A stretch of 20,076 nucleotides of DNA from positions 1 to 20,076 of the forward strand of contig JAFMSC010000021.1 in NCBI GenBank assembly GCA_017353825.1, given 5' to 3'. Shown here in pieces: positions 7,317-14,743 of this stretch (positions are counted from its first letter, which is position 1; each line of letters begins with the position of its first letter). The position numbers and the translations under genes are program-made. Source of the stretch: Hyphomicrobiaceae bacterium (GTDB taxonomy: Bacteria > Pseudomonadota > Alphaproteobacteria > Rhizobiales > Hyphomicrobiaceae). The notes under the pieces were generated by a model. That model ran no database searches. It was not told where the DNA came from and saw nothing but the letters and a program-made list of their open reading frames with translations.

Positions 7317-7342
7317 AAACTTGACACCTTCAAACTTGACAT
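7317..7342 (+). repeat. Direct repeat of AAACTTGACA, 15-bp period
   Basis: AAACTTGACAC at 7317-7327 is repeated as AAACTTGACAT at 7332-7342. Each copy contains TTGACA, the sigma-70 -35 consensus. The second copy continues into ATGTTT, forming a small palindrome (AAAC-ttgacat-GTTT). It lies about 290 bp before sseA and may be an old promoter or operator. No fitting -10 was seen. Confidence 0.35.
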
Positions 7343-7630
7343 GTTTGCACTCGTTCTTTCGACTCAAGCTGGGCTAGAAAGAGATGCCGGAACCGATCAA
7401 AGCGATATGATGAGCCGGCTTGAGCCAACGCGGTGTTTGCGTCTGGATATGCGCATTCGGGCGCCCCATGGGGCTCAGACAGACTTTGTCGCTCGAGCAG
7501 ATCCCGCTGCGGTGCTTCTCGCCCGTTACAGGTTCGCTTTGGGACGGCGCGTCTCAACCGTGCTATAGGACGACACCTTTTACGCGAGGGGCCTGACCCT
7601 GGCATCACAAGAAGAACGGGAGGCAAGCCC

Positions 7631-8527
7631 ATGCCCGAAGTCTCATCGCCCTGGATCGTCGAGACTGGCTGGCTTGCGGAGCGCCTGGATGCGCCCGACG
7701 TCGTCGTGGTCGACGCGACCATGCACCTGCCGACCACGGGGCGCGACGCCAAGGCCGAGTATCTCGCAGAGCACATCCCCGGCGCGCTATTCTTCGACAT
7801 CGACGACATCGCCGACGACCAGAGCCGGCTGCCTCACATGCTCCCATCCACCGTCAAGTTCGCCAGCCGTGTGAAGCGGATGGGGATCGGTGATGGCGTG
7901 CGCGTCATCGCCTACGACAGCCTGGGCCTCTATTCGGCGGCGCGTGCCTGGTGGATGTTCCGCGCGATGGGCCACAACGACGTGGCGGTGCTCAACGGCG
8001 GCCTCAAGAAGTGGAAGGCCGAGGGCCGACCCGTGGAGGACGGCGCGCCACCGCCACGCACCCCCCGGCACTTCTCGCCGCGTTTCCACAGTGAGCTGAT
8101 ACGCGACGCGGCCGAAGTGAAGGCGCTGATCGGCCGCTCCGTGGAGCAGATCGTCGATGCCCGCTCCGCGGCCCGCTTCGAGGGCCGCGAGCCCGATCCG
8201 CGTCCTGGCCTGCGGGTCGGGCACATTCCGGGCTCACGCAACGTACCCTACGCTTCGCTCCTCAACGCAGACGGCACGCTCAAGGCCGAGCTGGACCTGC
8301 GCGGCGTCTTCGCCGCGGCCGGCGTAGACACAGGCCGGCCGGTGGTGGCCTCCTGCGGCTCCGGTGTGACGGCCGGCATCGTGGCGCTCGCGCTCGCAGT
8401 GCTCGGCCGGCACGATGCTGCCGTATACGACGGCTCGTGGGTGGAATGGGGCGCCGACCCGAGCCTGCCTGTCGCCACCGGACCGGCGAACCCGGCCGCG
8501 AGCACAGGAACCCGCAATCGCGTATGA
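7631..8527 (+). CDS. sseA: 3-mercaptopyruvate sulfurtransferase (two-domain rhodanese)
   Basis: The enzyme moves sulfur from 3-mercaptopyruvate to thiols or cyanide in the cytoplasm. The protein has 298 residues, close to the usual 280-300. An inactive first rhodanese domain spans about 8-135 (VVVVDATMHLP, HIPGALFFDIDDIAD, VIAYDSLGLYSAARAWWMFRAMGH, VLNGGLKKW). The catalytic domain spans about 155-283 (IVDARSAARFEG, GHIPGSRNVPYASLL). The active loop is SCGSGVTAG with Cys242; CGSGVT identifies mercaptopyruvate sulfurtransferases, while thiosulfate enzymes carry CRxGVT. The start ATG 7631 follows GGGAGG at about 7618-7623. The frame stays open upstream, but that sequence is not family-like. It is transcribed alone and converges on the amidohydrolase. 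Confidence 0.93.
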   Translation: MPEVSSPWIVETGWLAERLDAPDVVVVDATMHLPTTGRDAKAEYLAEHIPGALFFDIDDIADDQSRLPHMLPSTVKFASRVKRMGIGDGVRVIAYDSLGLYSAARAWWMFRAMGHNDVAVLNGGLKKWKAEGRPVEDGAPPPRTPRHFSPRFHSELIRDAAEVKALIGRSVEQIVDARSAARFEGREPDPRPGLRVGHIPGSRNVPYASLLNADGTLKAELDLRGVFAAAGVDTGRPVVASCGSGVTAGIVALALAVLGRHDAAVYDGSWVEWGADPSLPVATGPANPAASTGTRNRV

Positions 8528-8528
8528 G

Positions 8529-8548
8529 CCCTTGCCGAGCGGCAAGGG
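8529..8548. terminator. Hairpin between sseA and the convergent amidohydrolase
   Basis: CCCTTGCC (8529-8536), a GAGC loop, and GGCAAGGG (8541-8548) form a perfect 8-bp stem starting one base after the sseA stop. The amidohydrolase ends on the other strand at 8584, so the hairpin can serve both. No strong T tract follows on either side, so efficiency is uncertain. Confidence 0.65.
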
Positions 8549-8583
8549 GGCCGTTCGTGTCGGATCATCGCAGGCCGGTGGTC

Positions 8584-10269
8584 TCAGATGCCATTCCGGT
8601 ACACCACGTTGCCGCCCACCAGGGTCAGAAGCGCCTTGGTGTCGCGGATCGCGTCCGGAGGCACCGAGAGGATGTCCTGCGACAGCACGGTGAGGTCGGC
8701 GAGCTTGCCAGGCTCGATCGAGCCGCGCTCCTTCTCCACGCCCATCACGCGCGCGTTGTTGATGGTGTAGAGCTCCAGCGCCTCCTTGGGCGTGATCGCG
8801 TGCTCGCTCCCGAGGGCATAACCCTTCAGCACCTGCCGGGTCGTCATCCACCACATGGACAGGAACGGATCAACCGGCACCACCGGCCCGTCGGTGCCGC
8901 CGCCCACCAGCACGCCGGCGTCGATCGCCTCGCGGATCGGGATGGCATAGGCCGCACGTTCATCGCCCCACCAGCGGCGCTGGTTGTGGCCGAGCAGCAC
9001 GGGGTGGTCCTGCATGGTCGCCATGATGCCGATCGCCGCCATCTTCTTCAGCGCCGCGTCTGATGGGTGGAATAGGTGCATAATAGTCCAGCGCAGGTCG
9101 CGGATCGGCCGCTCTACGTTGACGCGCTCGTAGGCGCGCACGATCACATCGATGGTCTCGTCGCCGACCGCGTGGGTCTGTGCCTGCAGTCCCGCCTCGG
9201 CGATCAACTTCAGGGCCGCCACGTACTCCTCCTCGCCGCCTGGTGGCAGCAGGAGGACGCCGCGGTAGGCCGGGTCGGTCTGTTCGCCCGGCACGATGCG
9301 GTAGGGCCAAGTCATGCGCCCGCCCTCCACGCCGCCGTCGAGCGGGAACTTGATGCCGACGCAGCGCAGCATGGCGTCGCCCTTCAGCGCCTTGCAGACC
9401 ACGATGCCCTTTTCCACGTCGACCTTGCGCAGGGCGCGATAGAGCACGTCGGTGCGTACTGTCATCTCGCCCGCATCGCGCACCGCGCGATAGAGCTCCA
9501 TTTGCCGCTCGTCGATGCCGGGCTCGATGACACTGACGATGCCGTAGGAGTTGAGGTCGCGCATAGCGATCTTCATGAGCTGCGCCATGTTCGATGGCGG
9601 CGGCGGCAGCACCTTGCGTACCAGGTCGGCGGCCTTCTCCAACAGCACGCCGGTGGCCTCGCCGTTGGCGTCGCGCACGATGACGCCACCGTCCGGGTTG
9701 GGCGTGTTCTTGGTGATGCTGGCCAGCTCCAGCGCCTTGGAGTTCACGGTGACGACGTGTCCGCCACGCGGGACGAACACGGGGTTGGAGGGCGAGGCCT
9801 GGTCCAGCTCCTGACGTGTCGGCATCCGCCCCTCGTCCAGGATGCTCTCATGCCACCCGGACGAGGCCATCACCCACTTGCCCGGCTCGGTGCGCGCGAC
9901 GCGCTCGGCGATGGCCTTTTGGACCTCGGCGATGGAGCGCGCGCCTAGAAGCTGCACGGCCGGCCCATTTAGTGCCGCGAACAGCTGGTGCAGGTGCGAG
10001 TCAATCAGGCCGGGCACGGCGGTTCTGCCCGCAAGGTCGATCACCTTGGTTCCTGTGCCGATGTGGCCGGCGATGGCGTCGTCGTCGCCGACGGCGAGAA
10101 ACCGGCCGTGCTTGATGGCGATGGCCTGGGCGATGCGCCAGTCCTTATCGACCGTAATGACATTGCCGCGCCGCAGCACGAGGTCGGCCGTCTGGGCGAG
10201 GGCGCCAGGCGCGATCCCCCAATACACAAGGACCGCGGACAGCAGCCCGGCAGAAAGACGGAGATGCAT
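8584..10269 (-). CDS. Exported amidohydrolase, YtcJ-like (Amidohydrolase_3)
   Basis: A 561-residue metal-dependent hydrolase of unknown substrate. Residues 1-25 form a Sec signal peptide (hydrophobic LSAGLLSAVLVYWGIAPGALA, likely cut before Gln26), so it acts outside the cytoplasm. The fold begins ADLVLRRGNVITVD. The HxH metal motif is in VPGLIDSHLHQLF (His92, His94). Further signature blocks are QTHAVGDETID, WTIMHLFHPSDAALKKM, MATMQDHP, GGGTDGPVVPVDPFLSMWWMTTRQ and the closing GSIEPGKLADLTVLSQDIL. I chose ATG 10269 over ATG 10287 because GGGAGGG lies between them. YtcJ-type proteins often occur near amide or aromatic catabolism genes, and a NicX-like relic lies just upstream on the same strand. 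The substrate cannot be named. Confidence 0.88.
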   Translation of the reverse strand: MHLRLSAGLLSAVLVYWGIAPGALAQTADLVLRRGNVITVDKDWRIAQAIAIKHGRFLAVGDDDAIAGHIGTGTKVIDLAGRTAVPGLIDSHLHQLFAALNGPAVQLLGARSIAEVQKAIAERVARTEPGKWVMASSGWHESILDEGRMPTRQELDQASPSNPVFVPRGGHVVTVNSKALELASITKNTPNPDGGVIVRDANGEATGVLLEKAADLVRKVLPPPPSNMAQLMKIAMRDLNSYGIVSVIEPGIDERQMELYRAVRDAGEMTVRTDVLYRALRKVDVEKGIVVCKALKGDAMLRCVGIKFPLDGGVEGGRMTWPYRIVPGEQTDPAYRGVLLLPPGGEEEYVAALKLIAEAGLQAQTHAVGDETIDVIVRAYERVNVERPIRDLRWTIMHLFHPSDAALKKMAAIGIMATMQDHPVLLGHNQRRWWGDERAAYAIPIREAIDAGVLVGGGTDGPVVPVDPFLSMWWMTTRQVLKGYALGSEHAITPKEALELYTINNARVMGVEKERGSIEPGKLADLTVLSQDILSVPPDAIRDTKALLTLVGGNVVYRNGI

Positions 10270-10416
10270 CGTCGGTTCCCTCCCCATAATTTCAGGGCCG
10301 GTCGCGCTTTCATGCGCGGAGCGGCGCGATGATCAGGACGGCGCCTGCGCCACGATACGCGCAAGCTCCTCGAGGCGCACCTTGCCCATGGCTCCGGCCC
10401 CTTGCAGGTTGGGCGC

Positions 10417-11283
10417 TCACGAGGGGCTCTCCACGAGGTGGCCCTGCTCGACCACCAGCTCATCGTTGAGGGTGATGGTGCAATTTGCGCACCGGCAGGT
10501 CGAAGTGGCCGTCGGTGAAGCGCCTGGCGAACTCATTGGCGCCGGTGGAGAACAGGAAATTGCCGGCGAAAGCGGATCTCGGTGCCGTTGGTGTCGCGCC
10601 GGTCATACATGGTGAGTGCCGTTAAGGCCCCAGCCGACGTGGCTTGTGGCATAGGCCTCCCGATCACCCCAGGCGGCGAAGTAGCGTCGCATCAGCTCGG
10701 CGTCGGTGCCTGTGCCCTCGATGCGCGTCACGTAGTCCGCCTCGATGGCGAGGCGCACGGGGCTCTCCAGATAGCGCTTGAAGGTGAGGTTCACGTCTCC
10801 GGCATCGAGCACCACCATGCCGTTCACAGCTCCCGTGCGCGGAAAGCTGACGACGAGGCCACCGGGCCAGTGGGCTACGGTTCGCGGCCGGTCGCACCAA
10901 CCCCAGACACCGGCGGTGGAGGCCTCCCGCATGTCCACCGTCAGCTCGGTGCCGGCGGCGGAGACGACGCGCATGGTTTTCGCGGCCCGCGCGCGCTTCA
11001 CCGCCGCCTTCAGGCCCGCGATGGCCGCGCGCTGGTCCGCGAGCGCCGTAGCGCCTCCCGTGGAGCGCACCGGCACCGGTGCGTGCTGCTGCGGGGAAGG
11101 CACAACCACGTGGAACATTGTGGCGCCCAGTCGCGCCAGCGCCAGCTCGGCCAGATGCACGTTGAGCGCCCGCGATTGGGTTTCGGAGAGAACGGCGCAG
11201 GCCTCGCCTGCTCGCACCTTACACAGCTCGAAAACCCGCACGAAGGCGTCGATCCACTTCGCCTCGATTCGGTCCCTCAGCAT
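10417..11283 (-). pseudogene. NicX/M29-type protein relic (2,5-dihydroxypyridine dioxygenase-like)
   Basis: The longest frame (ATG 11283, AGGAGAG upstream) begins MLRDRIEAKWIDAFVRVFELC and contains VLSETQSRALNVHLAELALARLGA, GVWGWCDRPRTVAHWPGGLV, VLDAGDVNLTFKRYLESPVRLAIE and DREAYATSHVGWGLN. These fit the family annotated as M29 peptidase / 2,5-dihydroxypyridine 5,6-dioxygenase. After SHVGWG the frame breaks near 10610. LTMYDRRDTNGTEIR follows in a second frame, and AFAGNFLFSTGANEFA, FTDGHFDLPV and TITLNDELVVEQGHLVESPS follow with further shifts, ending at TGA 10417. Between LKAA and VKRARAAKTMRV (near 11000) about 60 residues of the family seem missing. The expected Fe ligands (His of SHVGWG; His and Asp of GHFD) are spread over different frames, so no active enzyme is made. 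Confidence 0.7.
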
Positions 11284-11571
11284 AGGGCTCGCGCTCTCCT
11301 GGCTCGCCGGGCTCCGTCCCGGCGGGGCTGCAGTTCTGCATCATGCCCACGAGATCTTTGGCTCACAACAACAATGCCCTCGTGCACGAGCGGCCGATGC
11401 GTGCGGGATACCCCTTGCACGCCATGAAGCGGCGTCGGTTCACGGCACGGGCCGACCATGTTCGAGGCCCTCTCCGATGTTGGCGAAATCCGGCCAAACC
11501 CCGGGCCCCGCCACCTTGATCGGGCTCTAGATCGCGCCCGCAAGGGCTCGCCGGTCGCAAACCTGGCCGGC
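11284..11571. other. Apparent gene debris upstream of the NicX-like relic
   Basis: This 288-bp stretch contains no intact ORF. On the minus strand, short protein-like pieces occur in different frames (for example IKVAGPGVWPDFANIGEGLEHGRPV near 11451-11520 and DLVGMMQNCSPAGTEPGEPGE near 11295-11360). This suggests the decayed end of another gene in the same operon. No family is recognised. Confidence 0.3.
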
Positions 11572-12522
11572 TCAGCCCGGCTTGAGCGGCAGCTCCCAGG
11601 TCTCTCCAATCAGGTCGTGGCCAAAGCTCCGGTGTGGTTCGGATTTGACGAGACGATATCCCGCGGCCTCGTAGATGCGCCGCGCGCTTGTCAGGACGCT
11701 GTTGGTCCAGAGTACAATGCGGGCGTAGCCCGCGGTCAGCGCAAACTTGCCGCATTCCTCGACCAGGCGCGAACCGATCCCGATGCCGCGAGCGCTGGGC
11801 TCGACATAGAGCAGGCGCAGCTTTGCAGTTGCCGCCTGTCGACCCTTGACCAGAAACACCGAACCGACAATCTGACCCTCGCGCTCGGCAACGAAGCAGC
11901 GCTCGCGCTTGGTGTCGAAATTCTTGATGAAATCGCTCGCGATCTCTGCCACCAGGCCTTCGAAGCTCTCGTCCCACCCGTATTCTTCGGCGTAGAGAGC
12001 ACCATGGCGTGAGACGACCCAGCCGATGTCGCCAGGTCTGGGCGGCCGGATCACATAAGGGAGCTGCGGTCGTGGGGCATCGGTTAGAAGCCCCTCGATG
12101 GTGTCCATGGCTAACAGCAGCCGCCGCCGGCTGGTGCGCGACAAGCCGGCCAGCAGCGAGGAGACCTCCTGAGTTGATCGCCAATCGAGGAGCCCGAAGC
12201 ACTCGCGCCCGCGCGCCGTTAGCGAGACGACGGATTGGCGCCCGTCCGCCGGCGAAGGTCGCCTCGAAATCAGCTTACGTTTCTCCAGGCCCGCCAGCAG
12301 GCGGCTCACATAACCTTGGTCGAGGCGAAGCTCGGCGGACATGGCACCGGCCGTCCACTCGGCGCGGCGGCCCAGTTCGAAGATGAGGCGGCTTTGGGAC
12401 AACGTGAGGCCGCTACCGAGCAGGCTCTCCTCCAGCACGCCGATGCGGCGCGTGTAGAACCGATTGAAGCGGCGCACCGCTTCCGTCATCGCCTTTGCGG
12501 CCCGTTCCCCATGCTGGTCCAT
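11572..12522 (-). CDS. MarR-type regulator fused to a GNAT acetyltransferase
   Basis: A 316-residue two-domain protein. Residues 8-145 form a MarR winged helix: LTLSQSRLIFELGRRAEWTAGAMSAELRLDQGYVSRLLAGLEKRKLISRRPSPADGRQSVVSLTARGRE, with the recognition helix at LDQGYVSRLLAGLE and the DGR wing near 93. Residues about 156-316 form a GNAT domain: YVIRPPRPGDIGWVVSRHGALYAEEYGWDESFEGLV, then CFVAEREGQIVGSVFLV, the acetyl-CoA loop LYVEPSARGIGIGSRLVEECG (RGIGIG at 245-250) and IYEAAGYRLV. The same order is widespread in proteobacteria; the acetyl acceptor is unknown. I chose ATG 12522 (AAGGAA upstream); an in-frame ATG at 12561 adds 13 residues. An AT-rich segment with symmetric elements lies before the start, so autoregulation is likely. 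Its nearest neighbour on the same strand is the broken NicX-like gene. Confidence 0.88.
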   Translation of the reverse strand: MDQHGERAAKAMTEAVRRFNRFYTRRIGVLEESLLGSGLTLSQSRLIFELGRRAEWTAGAMSAELRLDQGYVSRLLAGLEKRKLISRRPSPADGRQSVVSLTARGRECFGLLDWRSTQEVSSLLAGLSRTSRRRLLLAMDTIEGLLTDAPRPQLPYVIRPPRPGDIGWVVSRHGALYAEEYGWDESFEGLVAEIASDFIKNFDTKRERCFVAEREGQIVGSVFLVKGRQAATAKLRLLYVEPSARGIGIGSRLVEECGKFALTAGYARIVLWTNSVLTSARRIYEAAGYRLVKSEPHRSFGHDLIGETWELPLKPG

Positions 12523-12543
12523 GGCAGGTTCCTTCGGAGGATG

Positions 12544-12576
12544 CTTGCTATAGTCATACAATTACATGCTTTAGTC
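12544..12576 (-). promoter_or_regulatory. Candidate operator/promoter of the MarR-GNAT gene
   Basis: In an AT-rich island, CTTGCTATAGTC (12544-12555) is repeated as CATGCTTTAGTC (12565-12576), 10 of 12 bases alike, with a 21-bp period (two helical turns). Between them lies an imperfect palindrome CATnnAATTnnATG at 12555-12568. On the minus strand a TTGACT (12574-12579 complement) could be a -35 box. MarR proteins bind such symmetric AT-rich sites. The segment is 22 bp upstream of ATG 12522 and overlaps the alternative ATG at 12561. Confidence 0.45.
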
Positions 12577-12699
12577 AATTATCGGCAAGCGAGACCTCCG
12601 CAAACCGGGGTTGCAGCCATGGGTGTCATAGCAGGCCAGGTGTCATAGCAGGCGAGGGCCCGAACGGGTCCGACGCGCCCGGCGGCGACTCCGGCTAAC

Positions 12700-13428
12700 A
12701 TGCTGGGGATGGAATGGTCGGATGAAGGCGTGGTCCTGAGCGTGCGTCCGCACGGTGAGACCGCGGCGGTTCTGGAGCTGTTCACGCACACGCACGGGCG
12801 CCATCTCGGTTTGGTGCACGGCGGGCGCTCGCGCAAGCTGCGGCCCGTACTGCAGACCGGCAACCACATTAACGCAACCTGGAAGGCAAGGCTCGCCGAC
12901 AACCTCGGACATTTCAACGTCGAGCTGCGCCGCGGCTTCGCGGCCCTCTTGATGGAGGACGCCGCCGCGCTGGCCGCCATGACCTCCATGGCGGCGCTGG
13001 CGCGCCTGCTGCCTGAGCGCGACCCCCATCCCAGCCTGTTCGAGATCACCCTGTTCGTGCTGGGTTATCTCGACGACCGCGCCGTGTGGCCAGCCCTGAT
13101 GGTACGCTGGGAGCTGGCTCTCCTCGACGAGCTGGGCTTCGGCCTCGACCTCGCGCGCTGCGCCGCTACGGGAGAGACGCAGAACCTCATCTACGTCTCG
13201 CCCAAGTCCGGCCGCGCCGTTTCGGCCGAGGCCGGCGGGCCCTATAAGGAGCGCCTGCTCGTCCTGCCAAGCTTCCTGCGCGGCACCGCCGGCGTTGTTG
13301 GGCGTGAGGAGATCCTCGCAGGCTTGGCCCTTACCGGGCATTTCCTGGAGGCGCGGGCGCTTGGCCCGGTTGGGCTCGGCATGCCCGAGGCGCGCGCTCG
13401 CCTGGTCACCTACCTGCGCCAGGCATAG
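12700..13428 (+). CDS. recO: DNA repair protein RecO
   Basis: RecO loads RecA onto SSB-coated DNA together with RecR in the RecF pathway. The protein has 242 residues from ATG 12700, or 239 from ATG 12709; family members usually begin MEW-DEG, which favours 12709, but neither start has a clear ribosome site. An N-terminal OB fold is seen in WSDEGVVLSVRPHGETAAVLELFTHTHGRHLGLVHGGRSRKLRPVLQTGN. The helical and C-terminal part includes LLPERDPHPSLFEITLFVLGYLDD, RWELALLDELGFGLDLARCAATGETQNLIYVSPKSGRAVS, PYKERLL and LTGHFLEARAL. Length and motifs are normal for alphaproteobacteria. A membrane protein gene follows 40 bp later. In many Hyphomicrobiales parC follows recO; it does not here. Confidence 0.93.
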   Translation: MLGMEWSDEGVVLSVRPHGETAAVLELFTHTHGRHLGLVHGGRSRKLRPVLQTGNHINATWKARLADNLGHFNVELRRGFAALLMEDAAALAAMTSMAALARLLPERDPHPSLFEITLFVLGYLDDRAVWPALMVRWELALLDELGFGLDLARCAATGETQNLIYVSPKSGRAVSAEAGGPYKERLLVLPSFLRGTAGVVGREEILAGLALTGHFLEARALGPVGLGMPEARARLVTYLRQA

Positions 13429-13468
13429 TCTCGTGCTATCGGTGGTGGCGCAGCTGCGGAGCGACGTG

Positions 13469-14050
13469 ATGGGTTCGATGGGGATCGCCGACTACGTGCG
13501 GCAACGACCGGCGTTGGCCATGGGCGGGCTCGGCCTTGTTTCAGGTGCGCTGTCGGCCGGCGTGGGGTTCGATCTGGAGTTCGCATGGACGAGACCCATT
13601 GCGGCGATCTTCTTTCTTGATTCCGGCCCGTTCCTGATCGGGCTGTTCTTTGGAATCGTGATCGCAGCCGGCCTCTGGCTCTCGACCGGCAACGGGTGGG
13701 CGCTGCCGGTCCTGCCGGTCACGACCATGTACGCCTGGAGCGCCGCCATCCAGGCCGCCATCCGCCTGCAGAGGAATGAGGACGACAGCCCGCATCTGCT
13801 CGGCGCGAGTCTCGCCGCCGGGGCGATCGGTGCCGGCATCACTCACCTGGGCTGCGCCATCTTCGGCTCCGAGCTGCGTCGCACCCCTCGCATCGCGGCC
13901 ACGTGCGCCGTCGGCGCGCTCGCGGGCCTCCTCCTGTTCGCGGGCCAGCGCAAGGTAGTGGACGAGCGCTTGCTGTTCCAGATTTGGCAGCCCGCCGTGG
14001 CGTTCTCGATCGGCTTGGGGCTCAGACGAGGTCAGACCTTGCGGGGCTGA
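13469..14050 (+). CDS. Hypothetical multi-pass membrane protein
   Basis: A 193-residue protein; the start ATG 13469 has GGAGCG seven bases upstream (ATG 13478 is an alternative). About five hydrophobic segments are visible: PALAMGGLGLVSGALSAGVGF, a segment near AAIFFLDSGPFLIGLFFGIVIAAGLWL, VLPVTTMYAWSAAIQAAI, LLGASLAAGAIGAGITHLGCAIF, and AATCAVGALAGLLLFAGQ, with a last weaker one at PAVAFSIGLGL. Loops are short, and the C-terminus is basic and presumably cytoplasmic. I recognise no family. It follows recO by 40 bp and may share its transcript, but nothing in the sequence points to a repair role. Confidence 0.75.
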   Translation: MGSMGIADYVRQRPALAMGGLGLVSGALSAGVGFDLEFAWTRPIAAIFFLDSGPFLIGLFFGIVIAAGLWLSTGNGWALPVLPVTTMYAWSAAIQAAIRLQRNEDDSPHLLGASLAAGAIGAGITHLGCAIFGSELRRTPRIAATCAVGALAGLLLFAGQRKVVDERLLFQIWQPAVAFSIGLGLRRGQTLRG

Positions 14051-14221
14051 CCCTGGCCGAGCCGGCCGTGACCCTGGTTGCCGCCGCCCGCAAAACGTTG
14101 GCTGAACCCGCGATTCCCTCCGCTGCGCGAGGCGCCCATCATCGCCGCCGGGTTCGTTGCCACGAGGATCAGCGGCCATGGCCGTGTATGACAGAAGTCC
14201 GGAGCGCCTCATCGAGGCCTA

Positions 14222-14548
14222 GTGACCGCGAGCCGCGGGCTGCTGGCGCCGTTCTTCCTCGACCTCGCCCTCCTGCTCATCAAATTCGTGCAGGAGTTCT
14301 ACCAGATGGCGGCGCGCGCTATCACCATTACCGAGCAGGAGGCGATTCTGGGCATGCTGACCGTGGTCGATCTCGCCCTCATCGGCGTGTTGGTCACGGT
14401 CGTGATCGTCTCGGGCTTGGAGAACTTCGTCGCGCGCATCGACCACCAGGACCTGCGCAACTGGCTCTCCTCGATGGATTTTATCGACTTCACCGCCTTG
14501 ACGATCAAGCTCTTGGGCTCGATCGTGGCGATTCAGCTCTTGCGGTAG
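14222..14548 (+). CDS. UPF0114/YqhA-type membrane protein with a damaged N-terminus
   Basis: The frame from GTG 14222 gives 108 residues: SRGLLAPFFLDLALLLIKFVQEFYQMA, EQEAILGMLTVVDLALIGVLVTVVIVSGLENFVARID and DFIDFTALTIKLLGSIVAIQLLR. This is the YqhA/UPF0114 pattern of three membrane segments; function unknown. The family usually starts with a short ER-IE segment before the first membrane helix. That piece is present at ATG 14178 (MAVYDRSPERLIEA) but is cut off by an extra TAGTGACCGCG (14220-14230), which adds a stop and shifts the frame. Removing these 11 bases restores IEA-SRGLLAPFF. The GTG used now lies inside this insert, with GAGG at 14214-14217 as a possible ribosome site. The C-terminus also ends early at TAG 14546, with FMVVK continuing in frame. 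It may be a restarted gene or a pseudogene. Confidence 0.65.
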   Translation: MTASRGLLAPFFLDLALLLIKFVQEFYQMAARAITITEQEAILGMLTVVDLALIGVLVTVVIVSGLENFVARIDHQDLRNWLSSMDFIDFTALTIKLLGSIVAIQLLR

Positions 14549-14743
14549 TTCATGGTCGTCAAGTCCGCGCTCGTGTTGTCGAGCGTGCTGGCCCTGTCCG
14601 ACGCCTGAGCGGCGGCATCAAATACCGCGAGCCACTCAGACCAGCGCACAAGTCCGACAGCTATTGAACTCGGCCTCGCCGAATCGGCGAACGCCTATCG
14701 TGAGAGGTGGCGGGCCCCGCCACGAGCACCCTGGGAGGAAGCC

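Larger units (their letters stand above)
6453..7630. other. Long stretch without an intact gene between AraC relic and sseA
   Basis: About 1.2 kb with no recognisable complete gene on either strand. It holds the integrase tail at 6808-6867 and its downstream flank (about 6700-6807), AT-rich words near 6700-6712, and a direct repeat containing TTGACA at 7317-7342. An 88-codon frame at 7052-7318 has no recognisable domain and I do not call it a gene. The last ~300 bp must hold the sseA promoter; no convincing -35/-10 pair was found. Confidence 0.5.

Noticed and set aside
7052..7318. Plus-strand ORF of 88 codons
   Set aside because: No recognisable domain, mixed codon use and no clear ribosome site; could be a small gene but I cannot support it.
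7433..7630. N-terminal extension of sseA
   Set aside because: The frame is open but the extra 66 residues do not resemble the family, and a good ribosome site precedes ATG 7631.
9076..9948. Plus-strand ORF of 290 codons opposite the amidohydrolase
   Set aside because: His/Asp/Gly-rich antisense shadow of a strong coding gene.
10333..10389. Minus-strand mini-ORF of 18 codons downstream of the NicX-like relic
   Set aside because: Protein-like but too short to identify; could be the tail of a lost gene.
10582..11530. Plus-strand ORFs opposite the NicX-like relic
   Set aside because: Shadow frames of a gene with clear family motifs on the minus strand.
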